NCBI GenBank assembly: GCA_963715405.1
Contig: OY970239.1
Coordinates: 1,488,001-1,552,000, forward strand
DNA: 64,000 bases
Reading direction: 5' to 3'
Source of the DNA: JALZKA01 sp963715405
Lineage (GTDB): Bacteria > Actinomycetota > Thermoleophilia > Solirubrobacterales > 70-9
Shown here: positions 52,475-61,654 of the stretch, in pieces
Layout of the letters: each line of letters begins with the position of its first letter
Position numbering within the stretch: the stretch's first letter is position 1
Notes under the pieces: generated by a model
The model's database searches: none
Told to the model about the DNA's origin: nothing
Seen by the model: only the letters and a program-made list of their open reading frames with translations
Translations under genes and position numbers: made by a program

Positions 52475-53148
52475 TCGGGCAGCGAGTTCACGAAGTCGAC
52501 GAACTTCTTCGTGTCCCGCACCGGAGGCCCGTGACCGAAGAGAACGAGCTTGGGCTCGAGCGCGGCGAGCTTGCGAGCGGAGCGGCGGTTCTCGGCGGGG
52601 TCGGGGGTGAAGTAGGTGCGGGGCTCTCGAAGGCCGGGGATGAGCGTGTAGACGTCGGCGGAGTTGAGGACGTCGCCGAGGACGAGGACGCGGTCCGATT
52701 CGCGCCAGAAGGCGACGTGCCCCGCGGAGTGGCCGGGGACGTCGATCACGCGGAAGGACGCCACTTCGTCTCCATCTCGCAGAGCGCGGTCGACGCGGTG
52801 GCCGGGCCCCGTCATGGTCTTGGCGAAGAGCTGGGCCATGAAGTGGTCGGGCTGGCGCTCCCCGATGAGCTTCGGGTTCTCGGCAGCAGGGACATCCTTT
52901 TCGCCCACCCAGAACGGGACGCCGAAGCGCTCGCAGACGGCGTGCGAAGCACCCTGGTGGTCGGGATGGGCGTGCGTAAGGGCGTGAGCTGAAAGGGGTT
53001 TGCCCTCCAGCTGCTTGAGGATGCTCCGGGTGGCGAAACGCGCGGATGCGTCGATGAGAACGTCGTCGAGGAGGAAGACGTTGATGGCGTTTGGCGGGAA
53101 GCCGGAGAGTTGCCAGACGCCGTCGGCGTGCTGCTTCATGCGCCGCAA
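52471..53148 (-). CDS. metallo-beta-lactamase-fold hydrolase
   Basis: 225 residues, intact. The HxHxDH motif is in ALTHAHPDHQGASHAVCERF near residue 58, further ligands in VIDVPGHSAGHVAFWRESD near 133, and the late His in VLFGHGPPV near 210. Likely a thiolesterase or hydrolase of the glyoxalase II-like group. ATG 53148. Substrate unknown. Follows the acidic protein gene at 53173 on the same strand. Confidence 0.88.
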   Translation of the reverse strand: MRRMKQHADGVWQLSGFPPNAINVFLLDDVLIDASARFATRSILKQLEGKPLSAHALTHAHPDHQGASHAVCERFGVPFWVGEKDVPAAENPKLIGERQPDHFMAQLFAKTMTGPGHRVDRALRDGDEVASFRVIDVPGHSAGHVAFWRESDRVLVLGDVLNSADVYTLIPGLREPRTYFTPDPAENRRSARKLAALEPKLVLFGHGPPVRDTKKFVDFVNSLPD

Positions 53149-53172
53149 CCTAGCGGCTGGCCGTGTGCGACG

Positions 53173-53547
53173 TCAGTGAAGGCGCGTTCCGTTTGAGTCG
53201 AGTGGCTCGTCCCAGTCGAGCTCATCGTCAAGCTCTTCGTCGTCCTCGTCCCACTCTTCATCGAAGGCACCTGGCTCGACGAGGACGAGCTCGTCGGCGA
53301 TCGTGCGGCCCGATAGGCGCAGTAGGTCGGTGGCCCGCTGGACGTCGCGCTTGCTCGCCCGGAAGCGGCGCTGGAGCGTCTTGGCGACGAGGTCTCGCAA
53401 GATCTCCGGCGGCGGCCCGCCGGATGAGTGCTCGTTGGTGGCTTGGAAGCGGTACATGTGGCCGAGCATGGTCGAGAGCTGAACTCCAACCTCAACCATC
53501 TCCTGGACGTAGTCGCGTAGGTGCTGGGGTGCTTGTGTTTCTTTCAT
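53173..53547 (-). CDS. 124-residue acidic hypothetical protein paired with the Phd-like gene
   Basis: ATG 53547 overlaps the stop of the Phd-like gene (ATGA), so the two are co-translated. Helical N-terminal part (RDYVQEMVEVGVQLSTMLGH), then LRDLVAKTLQRRFRASKRDV and QRATDLLRLSGRTIADELVL, and a very acidic tail (DEEWDEDDEELDDELDWDEP). It does not resemble known RelE, PIN or Doc toxins. The acidic tail could mimic nucleic acid or neutralise a basic partner, which is speculation. Confidence 0.65.
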   Translation of the reverse strand: MKETQAPQHLRDYVQEMVEVGVQLSTMLGHMYRFQATNEHSSGGPPPEILRDLVAKTLQRRFRASKRDVQRATDLLRLSGRTIADELVLVEPGAFDEEWDEDDEELDDELDWDEPLDSNGTRLH

Positions 53548-53723
53548 GCCTCCTCTAGGTCCGAGAGGTGCGTTTCTCGCCCCTCCTCGTTGGCAGGGTC
53601 GGCATTCTCGGCTGACGAGAGGGTCACGAAGGGCTTCCCGCGGCGGGTGACGTGGAACGTCTCGCCCGCCGCGGCGCGGTGAGTGATCGGACCTAGACGG
53701 CGCCGGAGTTCCTCGGATCCGAT
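53544..53723 (-). CDS. Phd/YefM-like antitoxin-type protein
   Basis: About 59 residues: GSEELRRRLGPITHRAAAGE, TFHVTRRGKPFVTL, matching the Phd/YefM DNA-binding N-terminal domain (xxELRxxLxxxxxxAAxGExxxVTRRGKPxAxL), then a short Glu-rich tail. No ATG, GTG or TTG is found at the expected start, and the open frame continues into tRNA-Ala, so the start codon may be damaged by a base error. The downstream partner is the acidic protein rather than a recognisable toxin. Confidence 0.6.
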   Translation of the reverse strand: MGSEELRRRLGPITHRAAAGETFHVTRRGKPFVTLSSAENADPANEEGRETHLSDLEEA

Positions 53724-53745
53724 GTGATTGGGACCGGTGAGGGAG

Positions 53746-53819
53746 TGGAGCTGGTCGGACTCGAACCGACGCCCTTCTGCGTGCCACGCAGACGATCTAG
53801 CCAACTGATCTACAGCCCC
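53746..53819 (-). tRNA. tRNA-Ala (GGC anticodon)
   Basis: A 74-nt cloverleaf: acceptor GGGGCTG/CAGCTCC with G3-U70, the alanine identity pair; D arm GATC/GATC; anticodon stem TCTGC/GCAGA with loop GTGGCAC, anticodon GGC; T arm GTCGG/CCGAC with loop TTCGAGT; discriminator A. CCA is not encoded. It lies directly upstream of the Phd-like gene on the same strand. Confidence 0.95.
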
Positions 53820-54001
53820 TAGCTCATACTGAGCTGCCATTCTAACGCCGACTTGCTGACCGTTCAACGCTCCCTTTGTGGTTTGAGTCTCCGATCGCCA
53901 CGAACGTAGGTTCGCACCGGGAGATTAGAAAAGGCGCGCCGAAGCATGCCGATTGCGTGGCGAAAGTGGGACTTCTTAGACGAGGCAGCTCGGTCGAGCT
54001 G

Positions 54002-54715
54002 CTACTGGCCGTCCACGTCGAGGATCACGCGGTCGTCTCGCGTGTCCCTCACCGTGAACTCGAACGGCGAGCAGTCCTCGAGCTCTGAAAGGAGCGCGAC
54101 TGGCTCCGACAAGTTCATCTCGAGCGTCGCGCGGCCCTGAGCGAACCGCTTCACCGTGATCCCGTCCGTCGCGCCAATCCCGCTTGCCGCATCCTCGAAG
54201 CTCGCTAGCTGCTCGAAGTCCGAGAGCGGCCCAACCTCCACCTCGATCAGGCCCGCGAAGATCTCGGCCGCCTCGTCAGCGCCGGCACCGCGGCCATTCC
54301 CGGCGATCGCATCGCTCGCAGTCTCTGCCGACGTCGCTTCGCTGTTTCCCTCAGACTCGTCCTCCTCGGTCTCACGCAGCGTGTCGAGCGTTGCGTCGAG
54401 CCGCTCCGTCAGCTTCGCGATCGCCCGCTCGCGCTCTACGACACGAAGTGCGAGCCGATCGGCCACCTGCTCCAGCGCGCTCACCCTGCCCGCCAAGTCG
54501 AGCGAAGCCCGTTCGAGCTCGCCCGCTCGCATCACAGCATCGTTGGCCCGCCTCGTTTCGTCGTTGATCCGCGCGGTCAGGATCTCGGCGCGGGACACCG
54601 CCTCGTTCGCGCGCCGCGTCTCCTCGTGAAGGGCGATATCGCGCCACGCGATCGCCTCGTCGACGTCCTGGCGCCGGTAGCCAAACAGCGATCTCTTGAA
54701 GGCGCGCGGGGCGAT
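54002..54715 (-). CDS. DivIVA-like coiled-coil protein with a unique C-terminal domain
   Basis: The open frame starts near 54715 with KRSLFGYRRQDVDEAIAWRD, which resembles the DivIVA N-terminal pattern (F...GY...VD..), but no standard start codon precedes it; GTG 54598 is the first. Residues 40-125 are heptad-rich (ANDAVMRAGELERASLDLAG, ALEQVADRLALRVVERERAI). A Glu/Ser/Ala linker leads to a C-terminal domain of 70 residues (IEVEVGPLSDFEQLASFEDA, VKRFAQGRATLEMNLSEPVA), family unknown. A polar-growth or septum-associated scaffold is possible (inference). Confidence 0.65.
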   Translation of the reverse strand: MAPRAFKRSLFGYRRQDVDEAIAWRDIALHEETRRANEAVSRAEILTARINDETRRANDAVMRAGELERASLDLAGRVSALEQVADRLALRVVERERAIAKLTERLDATLDTLRETEEDESEGNSEATSAETASDAIAGNGRGAGADEAAEIFAGLIEVEVGPLSDFEQLASFEDAASGIGATDGITVKRFAQGRATLEMNLSEPVALLSELEDCSPFEFTVRDTRDDRVILDVDGQ

Positions 54716-54791
54716 GGCCGAACCTTACGTCGATTTGCGGACAGACGCGTCACGCCCGCAGCGCACCAGCGCCCAGATTCCCGCTAACTCC

Positions 54792-55184
54792 TCAACTTTT
54801 TAGCTCGAGCCGTGGCGCCTCGCCCCACAGCTGCTCGAGGCGGTAGTGCTCCCGCGCTTCCGGCACGAACACGTGGAGCACGCAATCGAGATAGTCGAGG
54901 AGCACCCAGCGCGCCTCCTGTACCCCCTCCGTGCGGGACGGCAGGAGCCCCTCCCCCTTCAGCTGCAAATGAACGTCGTCGACGATCGCCTTAGCCAGCC
55001 GCTCGTTGCGAGCCGTCACCAAGATCAGAAAGTCCGTGTAGCTCACGAGCTCGCGCATGTCGAGCACCACGATGTCCTCGCCGAGCTTTTCGTCCGCCAT
55101 CGCCGCGATGCGCCGCGTCAGCACCTCCGACGCGTCCGGAGCCTCCTCCCGCGCCTTCGCGACCGCCGCCTCCCGCTTGCTCAT
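54792..55184 (-). CDS. rsfS: ribosomal silencing factor RsfS
   Basis: 130 residues. EDIVVLDMRELVSYTDFLIL and TEGVQEARWVLLDYLDCVLH, then VFVPEAREHYRLEQLW, are the RsfS signatures. It binds L14 and blocks subunit joining under nutrient stress. Overlaps nadD by 4 nt, in the widespread order proB-proA-nadD-rsfS. Confidence 0.95.
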   Translation of the reverse strand: MSKREAAVAKAREEAPDASEVLTRRIAAMADEKLGEDIVVLDMRELVSYTDFLILVTARNERLAKAIVDDVHLQLKGEGLLPSRTEGVQEARWVLLDYLDCVLHVFVPEAREHYRLEQLWGEAPRLELKS

Positions 55185-55783
55185 CCCCTGTAGAGCCCCC
55201 TTTCTGAGATCAGCTCGCGGACCCCATCGGGCACCAGGTACCGAATCGACCTCCCCGCCGCCACGAGCCGGCGAGTCCGCGTGGACGACACCTCGAGACC
55301 CGGCATCCGCACGGCCTCATACCGGCCGTGCGCGCCAAGTCGCTCCAGCGCCTCCTCCGCCTCGTCGAAATCCGCCCCCGGCCGCCCGGCCACCCCCACC
55401 GTCGCCAGATCCAGCACGCGCGTCGGCCGCTTCCACGAGCCGAGCGACGCCGCCACGTCGGCACCCATCAAAAGCGTGATCTCATCCTCGGGGCGCTCGT
55501 CATGCAACCTCTCGAGCGTAAGGAACGTAAAGGACGGCTCCCCGCTTCTCACCTCGACATCAGACGCCTCGAGCAGCTCGTCGGCCTCCACCGCACGGCG
55601 CACCATCTCCAAGCGCACGTCAGGGCCCGGCTCCGGGTCGATCTCCCGATGAGGCGCGACGCCAACCGGGATCAAGAGCACCCGCTCCAGGCCGAGCTGG
55701 TGAGCCGCCTCGTGCGCCAGCACCAGGTGGCCGATGTGGGGCGGGTTGAACGCGCCGCCCAGGACGCCGATGCGCGAAGCGAC
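55181..55783 (-). CDS. nadD: nicotinate-nucleotide adenylyltransferase
   Basis: About 200 residues. ASRIGVLGGAFNPPHIGHLV gives the nucleotidyltransferase GxFxPxHxGH motif; SSTRTRRLVAAGRSIRYLVP carries the ISSTxIR motif. It joins ATP and nicotinate mononucleotide in NAD synthesis. No ATG, GTG or TTG occurs before the GGAFNP motif in frame (the codon at 55783 is GTC), so a substitution or a missing base at the start is likely; the first standard start (55723) would delete the active-site motif. Four nt separate it from the proA stop. Confidence 0.92.
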   Translation of the reverse strand, partial: VASRIGVLGGAFNPPHIGHLVLAHEAAHQLGLERVLLIPVGVAPHREIDPEPGPDVRLEMVRRAVEADELLEASDVEVRSGEPSFTFLTLERLHDERPEDEITLLMGADVAASLGSWKRPTRVLDLATVGVAGRPGADFDEAEEALERLGAHGRYEAVRMPGLEVSSTRTRRLVAAGRSIRYLVPDGVRELISERGLYRG

Positions 55784-55787
55784 AGCC

Positions 55788-57077
55788 CTACCCCCGGATC
55801 TGGCCGGTGCCGCGCATCAAGTACTTATAGGTCGTCAGCTCTCGCATCCCGATCGGCCCGCGCGCGTGAAGCTTTTGCGTCGAGTTGCCGATCTCGGCTC
55901 CCATCCCGAACTCGAAGCCGTCCGTGAAGCGAGTCGAAGCATTGACGTAGACGCAAGCCGAGTCGACGCCAGACTCGAACGCCTGAGCCGCCGCTTCCGA
56001 CGACGTGACGATCGCGTCGGAATGGCCCGTCCCATGCCGGTTGATGTGCTCAACCGCCTCGTCCACGCCATCCACCACGCCGATCGACAGCTTCAAGTCG
56101 TGATACTCCGCCGCCCAGTCCTCGCCAGTGGCCTCGTCCATCTCAACGCCTTCCGAAGCGCGGCGCGCGCGCTCGTCGCCGACGAGCTCTACGCCGGCAT
56201 CCGCCAGCTCGCGAGCCACGGCCGGCACGAAGTCCTTCGCAACCGCCTCGTGCACGAGGAGCGTCTCCGCGGCATTGCATACGCCGGGACGCTGCACCTT
56301 CGCGTTCACGGCGATCCGCGCCGCCATCTCGAGGTCGGCTTCCGCGTCCACGTAAACGTGACAAACGCCCGCCGCGGCATACATGACCGGAACCGTCGCT
56401 ACCTCTTTGAGCGCCGCCTTCAAGCCACCGCCACCCCGAGGGATCACCAGGTCCACCAGGCCGTCAGCGGTCGCCAGCCCTGCCAGCTCCTCCCGGTCGC
56501 CGGAAAGCAGCTCGACGCAGGCCTCAGACAACCCGGCATCCGCCACCGCCTCGCGCGCGAGCGCCGCAAGCGCACCGTTCGAGCGCTCGGCATAGGTCGA
56601 GCCACGCAGCACGATCGCGTTTCCCGACTTGAGGCAAAGTGCCGCGCAATCAATCGTCACGTTCGGGCGCGCCTCGTAGATCACCGCCACCACTCCGAGC
56701 GGCACCCGCACCTTTCGCATCTCGAGGCCGCTCGAAAGGACGCCCGTCTCGATCTCCTCCCCCACCGGATCTGGCAGCCCCCTGATCACCTCGACGCCCT
56801 CCGCCATCGCCTCCACCCTCTCGGCGGTAAGCGTCAACCGGTCGAGAAGCGCCTGAGTCAACCCCGCCGCACGGTCATCAACCAAATCCGCGGCATTCGC
56901 CTCGAGCACATCACCTGACCGCTCCCGAAGCAGCGCCGCCAAACGCGTAAGCGCCTCATCCTTCTGCGCGGCCGAAGCACGAGCAAGCTCAAGCGACGCC
57001 GCTTTAGCGCTCCGGAGAGCGTCCTCGATTGTGCGCTCAGTCGTGGCCATAGCCCCAAAAAGCGTACTGCCGCTCAC
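55788..57077 (-). CDS. proA: gamma-glutamyl phosphate reductase
   Basis: 429 residues, intact. Aldehyde-dehydrogenase-like fold with VIYEARPNVTIDCAALCLKS and GNAIVLRGSTYAERSN, catalytic Cys in GVCHVYVD near 280, and NASTRFTDGFEFGMGAEIGN. It reduces gamma-glutamyl phosphate for proline synthesis. GTG 57077 overlaps the proB stop (GTGA); ATG 57050 is the alternative. Confidence 0.96.
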   Translation of the reverse strand: MSGSTLFGAMATTERTIEDALRSAKAASLELARASAAQKDEALTRLAALLRERSGDVLEANAADLVDDRAAGLTQALLDRLTLTAERVEAMAEGVEVIRGLPDPVGEEIETGVLSSGLEMRKVRVPLGVVAVIYEARPNVTIDCAALCLKSGNAIVLRGSTYAERSNGALAALAREAVADAGLSEACVELLSGDREELAGLATADGLVDLVIPRGGGGLKAALKEVATVPVMYAAAGVCHVYVDAEADLEMAARIAVNAKVQRPGVCNAAETLLVHEAVAKDFVPAVARELADAGVELVGDERARRASEGVEMDEATGEDWAAEYHDLKLSIGVVDGVDEAVEHINRHGTGHSDAIVTSSEAAAQAFESGVDSACVYVNASTRFTDGFEFGMGAEIGNSTQKLHARGPIGMRELTTYKYLMRGTGQIRG

Positions 57078-58162
57078 TGCAGGACGAACTGGTCCCGGTG
57101 GACAGCCTCATCGGCCGCATGCGGCATCAGCTCGCGCACTGCCTGCGACTTCATCCCCTTGATGCGCCCTAGCTCCCCCGCCGAGTAGTTGACAATGCCC
57201 TTGCCAACGAGCCCGCCCTCGGCGACGACGTCGACCGCATCACCAGCCTCGAAGTTGCCCTCGACCCCCACCACTCCCACGGGCAAGAGGCTCGAGCCCT
57301 GCTCGCGAAGCACACGAGCGGCCCCCGCGTCGATCCGCACGATGCCGCGACTCGGCTTCGCGTAGCGAAGCCAAAGCTTGAAGCTCGGCGCGCGCGCTTC
57401 GCCAGCCTGGAACACGGTGCCGATCCGCTCGCCTGCCGCCGCTTTCGCCAAGCCGTCATGAAGCGTTCCATCGCAAACCACCGTCTCGATGCCGGCCGCA
57501 GTCGCCATCTCTGCTGCAGCCACCTTGCTGCGCATCCCACCCGAGCCGAACTGTGACGTCCGATCGCCGATCTCGTAGCGCTCGAGCTCGCCGAAGTCAT
57601 CTACGTGGGAGACCAGCTCGGCCCCGGCGTCGCGGCGCGGATCCGCCGTATGCAGTCCCGCCGTGTCCGTCAGGAGGACGAGCATGCGCGCGCCCAGAAG
57701 CAGAGCCACCTGCGCCGCCAGAAAATCATTGTCCCCGAAGGTGATCTCGTCCGTCGCCGTCGTGTCGTTTTCGTTGATCACCGGCACCGCCCGCCACTGC
57801 AAGAGGCGCCTGAGCGTCGCGCGAGCGTTCAGATAATTGACGCGCGTCGAAACGTCGGAGGAGTTGAGGAGCACCTGCGCCGCGTGTACATCATGCGTCG
57901 CAAGGCGTGACTCATACGCGCGAAATAGCGACCCCTGACCCACAGCAGAAGCCGCCTGGAGCTCGTCCACCGCCCGCGGCCGCGCGTCGAAGCCCATCAG
58001 CTTCATTCCGAGCGCTATCGCACCCGACGTCACCATCACCACGTCCTCTCCGCCGGCGTGGAGCGCACCAACCTGCGCGCAGACACCGTCGAGCACGTCG
58101 CCGCGCACGTCTCCCGACGGCTCGGCGACGATCGACGAGCCCAGTTTCGCCACCACGGTCAT
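57074..58162 (-). CDS. proB: glutamate 5-kinase
   Basis: 362 residues. Amino-acid-kinase fold: VVAKLGSSIVAE at the N-terminus, VMVTSGAIALGMKLM, INENDTTATDEITFGDNDFL near 140, and VGTGGMRSK-like FGSGGMRSKVAAAEMATAAG near 208. A C-terminal PUA domain (GIVRIDAGAARVLREQGSSL) is present. First step of proline synthesis, usually inhibited by proline. Start ATG 58162; translationally coupled to proA. Confidence 0.96.
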   Translation of the reverse strand: MTVVAKLGSSIVAEPSGDVRGDVLDGVCAQVGALHAGGEDVVMVTSGAIALGMKLMGFDARPRAVDELQAASAVGQGSLFRAYESRLATHDVHAAQVLLNSSDVSTRVNYLNARATLRRLLQWRAVPVINENDTTATDEITFGDNDFLAAQVALLLGARMLVLLTDTAGLHTADPRRDAGAELVSHVDDFGELERYEIGDRTSQFGSGGMRSKVAAAEMATAAGIETVVCDGTLHDGLAKAAAGERIGTVFQAGEARAPSFKLWLRYAKPSRGIVRIDAGAARVLREQGSSLLPVGVVGVEGNFEAGDAVDVVAEGGLVGKGIVNYSAGELGRIKGMKSQAVRELMPHAADEAVHRDQFVLQ

Positions 58163-58185
58163 ATGCGGGCGATTCTAGGTTGAGA

Positions 58186-61100
58186 TCAGTTCACGTCGCG
58201 GCCGAGTCGCACGCGCTCGCAACCGCGCACGTCATCGCGGTTGCCCACGATCGCCACGTCTTCACCCGGGCCGCAGCGCAAGAAATCGGCGCCGCCGCCG
58301 TTCGAGAAGAGCCGGTCGTCGCCCTCGCCACCGAGGAATCGATCGTCGCCGCGCTCGCCGCCGATTCGGTCATCGCCGGCGCGGCCACGCAGCACGTCCT
58401 CGTGGTTGCCGCCGTAGAGGCAGTCGTCTCCGCCCCCACCGTCCATTCGGTCTGCGCCGTTGAAGCCGGTCAAGAGCTCGCTTAGCTCGGTTCCCCTGAG
58501 GACGTCGTCGAGCGGCGTGCCCGGGATCGCGACCTTGCACCGCCCGGCGGGAGGCGGCGGATCGGGGGGATCGCCGCCATACACGGTGTTCGACGAGGCG
58601 CCGTTGAAGTTCTCCCACTCATCAAGTGCGCCCTGGCGCTCAACCACGGCCAGCTCGCCGGGCTCGAGGGTCTCCTCCGTGGTCCAGCGATCACCCTCCT
58701 TCGTCGCCGGCACGCGCTCCGCGTTGCCCTCGTCGTCGAAGATCGTCACCTCGGCCTCCGAGACGTCGCCGGCGTCGAGCCACGGCCGGAACGAGCAGCG
58801 CAAGCAGAACCACTCGAGCTTGGATGGATCGGCGGGAGCGGCCGGATCGCGGTACGCGGTGCGCTTGAAGTCCGATGAATCGCACGTCGGTCTCGTAGGT
58901 GTCGGGATAATCGACCGGGCCGATCTCTGCCTGGATCGGCGGGCCCGCCGCCTTGCGTCTCGATCGTTCGGGTCCGCCGCCGCCACCGTGTACGTCGTCC
59001 GCGGTCCGATCGCGAAGGAAAGCGTGCGGTCGCCCTCAAGGCGCAGGTCCTGCGCCGTGATGCCGCTCCACGGCGCTGACCTCGAACTCTGCCGACGTCG
59101 ATCTCGTATGGAACCGTCTGCCCGCCCTCGCGCCGCTCGCCCTCGACGGCGAAGCGGTAGGTCCCCGCCGGCGTCGCCCGCGGGCGGTCACCCAGGTCGA
59201 AGGTCGAGACGAACGTCTCGAAGTGAGCGGTCCAGCGCCACCGCTGTCCGCCCGTGAGATAGCTCGGGGTCTCCGTTCCCTGCGGGAATCTGAGCGTCAC
59301 CGGGAACTCGCCGGACTGGTCCGCGAACTCGACCCAATCCGCACCGTCATGGCGCTCGACGACTACGACCGGGTTGTCGATGAAGTTCGAGCCACCGTTC
59401 CAGGTGAATGTCGCCGACGTCCGAACCGCTCGACGTCCGCCGGCTCGGCGATGGCCGCACTTGGTCCGCCTTCGTCCGGGATCCCCGCCTCATACGCCTC
59501 GATCGCCCCGCCGCCGACCGTCGCCAAGGGCAGTCGCGCGCTGGTCGTTCACCGCCGTATCGAGCTCCGCCTTCGCCGCCAGGATCGCCTCCTGCTGCTG
59601 GTCGGTCGGCAGGATCAGGTTCGGCTGCTGTCAGCCGCCGTCCCATCGTGACGAGCCGCGATGCCATGTAGTCAGAGGAGTGCGGACCCCAGGCCGTGAG
59701 CGCTTTGCGGTAGTGGTCGCCGCGCTGGTACTCGCGGTAGGTCGCGATGTAGCCGTTGTAGTCGTTCGCCATCCCGATCGGCACGGTGATCCCGTAGCCC
59801 ATCGCAGCGGACGGCGAAGTCTGGCCCGGCAGGCAGGGCAAGTTCCCGGCACCAGCGGGAGGACGCCGCAGCGGTCGTCGTGGGAGTAGTTGCCCTTGAT
59901 CTGGCGTGGGTCGGTCAGGCTCCGACTCCGCCATTCGCGGCATTCTCCGCGTTGTTCCAGCCCGTGGCGTCGTTCAGCACCTGCGCTTGCATCTTCTTGA
60001 ACTCGCGATCGTATGTGACCGGGGGCAGGTCTTGCGACGGGTTGCCGGGGTTCGGGCACAGCCAGTTGCCCGTGCCGGTCCCATCCGGCTTGTACGTGCC
60101 GTCATTTCGCCGGCTCGCACTGCTCCGACCAGTCGTAGCCGAGATACTCGTTGCCTTCGATCCGGTCCGTGCGCGTGCGGATGTTCTCCGACTGGTCCTT
60201 CCACTGCTCGCACGAGCACATCGTGAGCAGGATGTCGCCGAGCCTGATTGCCTGGAGGTGGACGTCAATGTCCTCTTGAAGCCCGCCGTAGCCGGGAGCC
60301 GAGTAGTTCCGCGGCACGTCAATACCCAGCGCCTGCGAAGTCGTCTGCGGTCAGTCCCGGGTCGATCGCCGGAACGTCATCTGTCGGAGGCTCGGGCAGG
60401 CCGGTCAGGTCGGAGAGCGAGTTGAGCCCGCCCAGGACACCCTGGCAGTCGGGCAATCCCACCACCGGTAGCTGCGGATCGCCTCCGAGCCCCTTGTCCG
60501 TCTTGCAGTTCGATACGCCTGGATAGGGATGCGAGAACGGGCCGGGGAACCAGCGATCGTCGCTTTGGACTGGGAAGTCGTCGTCAAAGGCGACGAAGCG
60601 CGCGGGATCCGGGGGCGTGCCGGCCTCGATGTCGTCAGTCAAGCCCAGCACCGCGTCGGCCAGAAGGCGCGCGCCGAACTCGGCCTGTGCGTAGTCCTTG
60701 TGGGAGAACTCGAGGCGCTCGTGGATCGAATGAGTCTCAGAACGCTCCGGCTCGGCCGTACCAACCGATGCCTGCGCGAAGATCGTCACGGCATCCGAGC
60801 CGCGATCCACCATCCGCTCGAGCGGCCCGATGTAGTCCGCCGAGATCAGATCATTCCCTTCGAGGAACTCGGGGTGGCCCGACCAGTTGACGAAGTTCGC
60901 AAGCGGCTGCGGATCGCCCGGGTCGGAGATGTCGTCGAAGCGGATGACCGTCAGGTCCGTGTCCGTATCCGCCCTCGGATAGCCCGCCGGCGTGCCGTCA
61001 TCGGCGATCGCCGGGCCGAACGAGTGGCGGTGGGTCTTGTCGAATTGACCGACGGCCGCGCCAACGCGCACGGGCACCAACTCGGCGCACGCCTCCTCGA

Positions 61101-61611
61101 CCGCCGACGCCATGCGTTGCGCCATGTACTCGAAGAAGCGCACGTCGAACACGTCCTGGAACGCCCAGACGCCGAAGCTCGACGATGAGTACATCGGCGA
61201 AGAGTGGTTGTGCGACGAGACCATCGTGAGCGTCTCGCGCCCGATGCCGCACTCGCCGTCCTCGAGTAGCAGCGCCGTGCGGCGCCAGAGGAGGTCCTGC
61301 GGGATGTAGAGGTCGTTCTTGACGATCGCGACCCGATGACCGTCGGGGCCTTCGATCACAATGGCGCGCGCCTCGAGGCGTGATTGGATGCCATAGGACG
61401 CCTTGCGCCGGTAGGAGTGAACCGTCGGGTCGTAGTTGCCCTCTGCCGGATCGATGAAGCTCCCGTCAGACGCGTATTGGCCAGCCGAGGCACCCACATG
61501 CCACGACGCGTCGACAGCCGCCGCTCCTGCCTTCACCTCGGCGTGCGCTACGGCAGGCGAAAGCGCGCTTGCAGCGAGCACGAGTGCGAACAGAGAAAAC
61601 CTCCGACCCAT
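58186..61611 (-). CDS. secreted neutral/alkaline ceramidase-like protein with C-terminal RTX repeats, frameshifted
   Basis: About 1140 residues if the slips near 60320, 60100, 59900, 59830, 59640, 59400, 59080 and 58880 are bridged. ATG 61611 opens on a signal peptide (FSLFALVLAASALSPAVAHA). The N-terminal 430 residues are a ceramidase_alk domain: AIVKNDLYIPQDLL, TMVSSHNHSSPMYSSSSFGV with zinc His residues, NFVNWSGHPEFLEG and TIFAQASVGTAEPERSETH. Then AMGYGITVPIGMANDYNGYI and a beta-sandwich region. The last 130 residues are Gly-Asp RTX repeats (GGDDCLYGGNHEDVLRGRAG) ending CERVRLGRDVN. It probably hydrolyses an amide-linked lipid outside the cell; substrate unknown. Confidence 0.78.
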
Positions 61612-61654
61612 CCCTGCCGGGAACTCTAGACAGCCCGCGCGCGGCACGCGCCAG

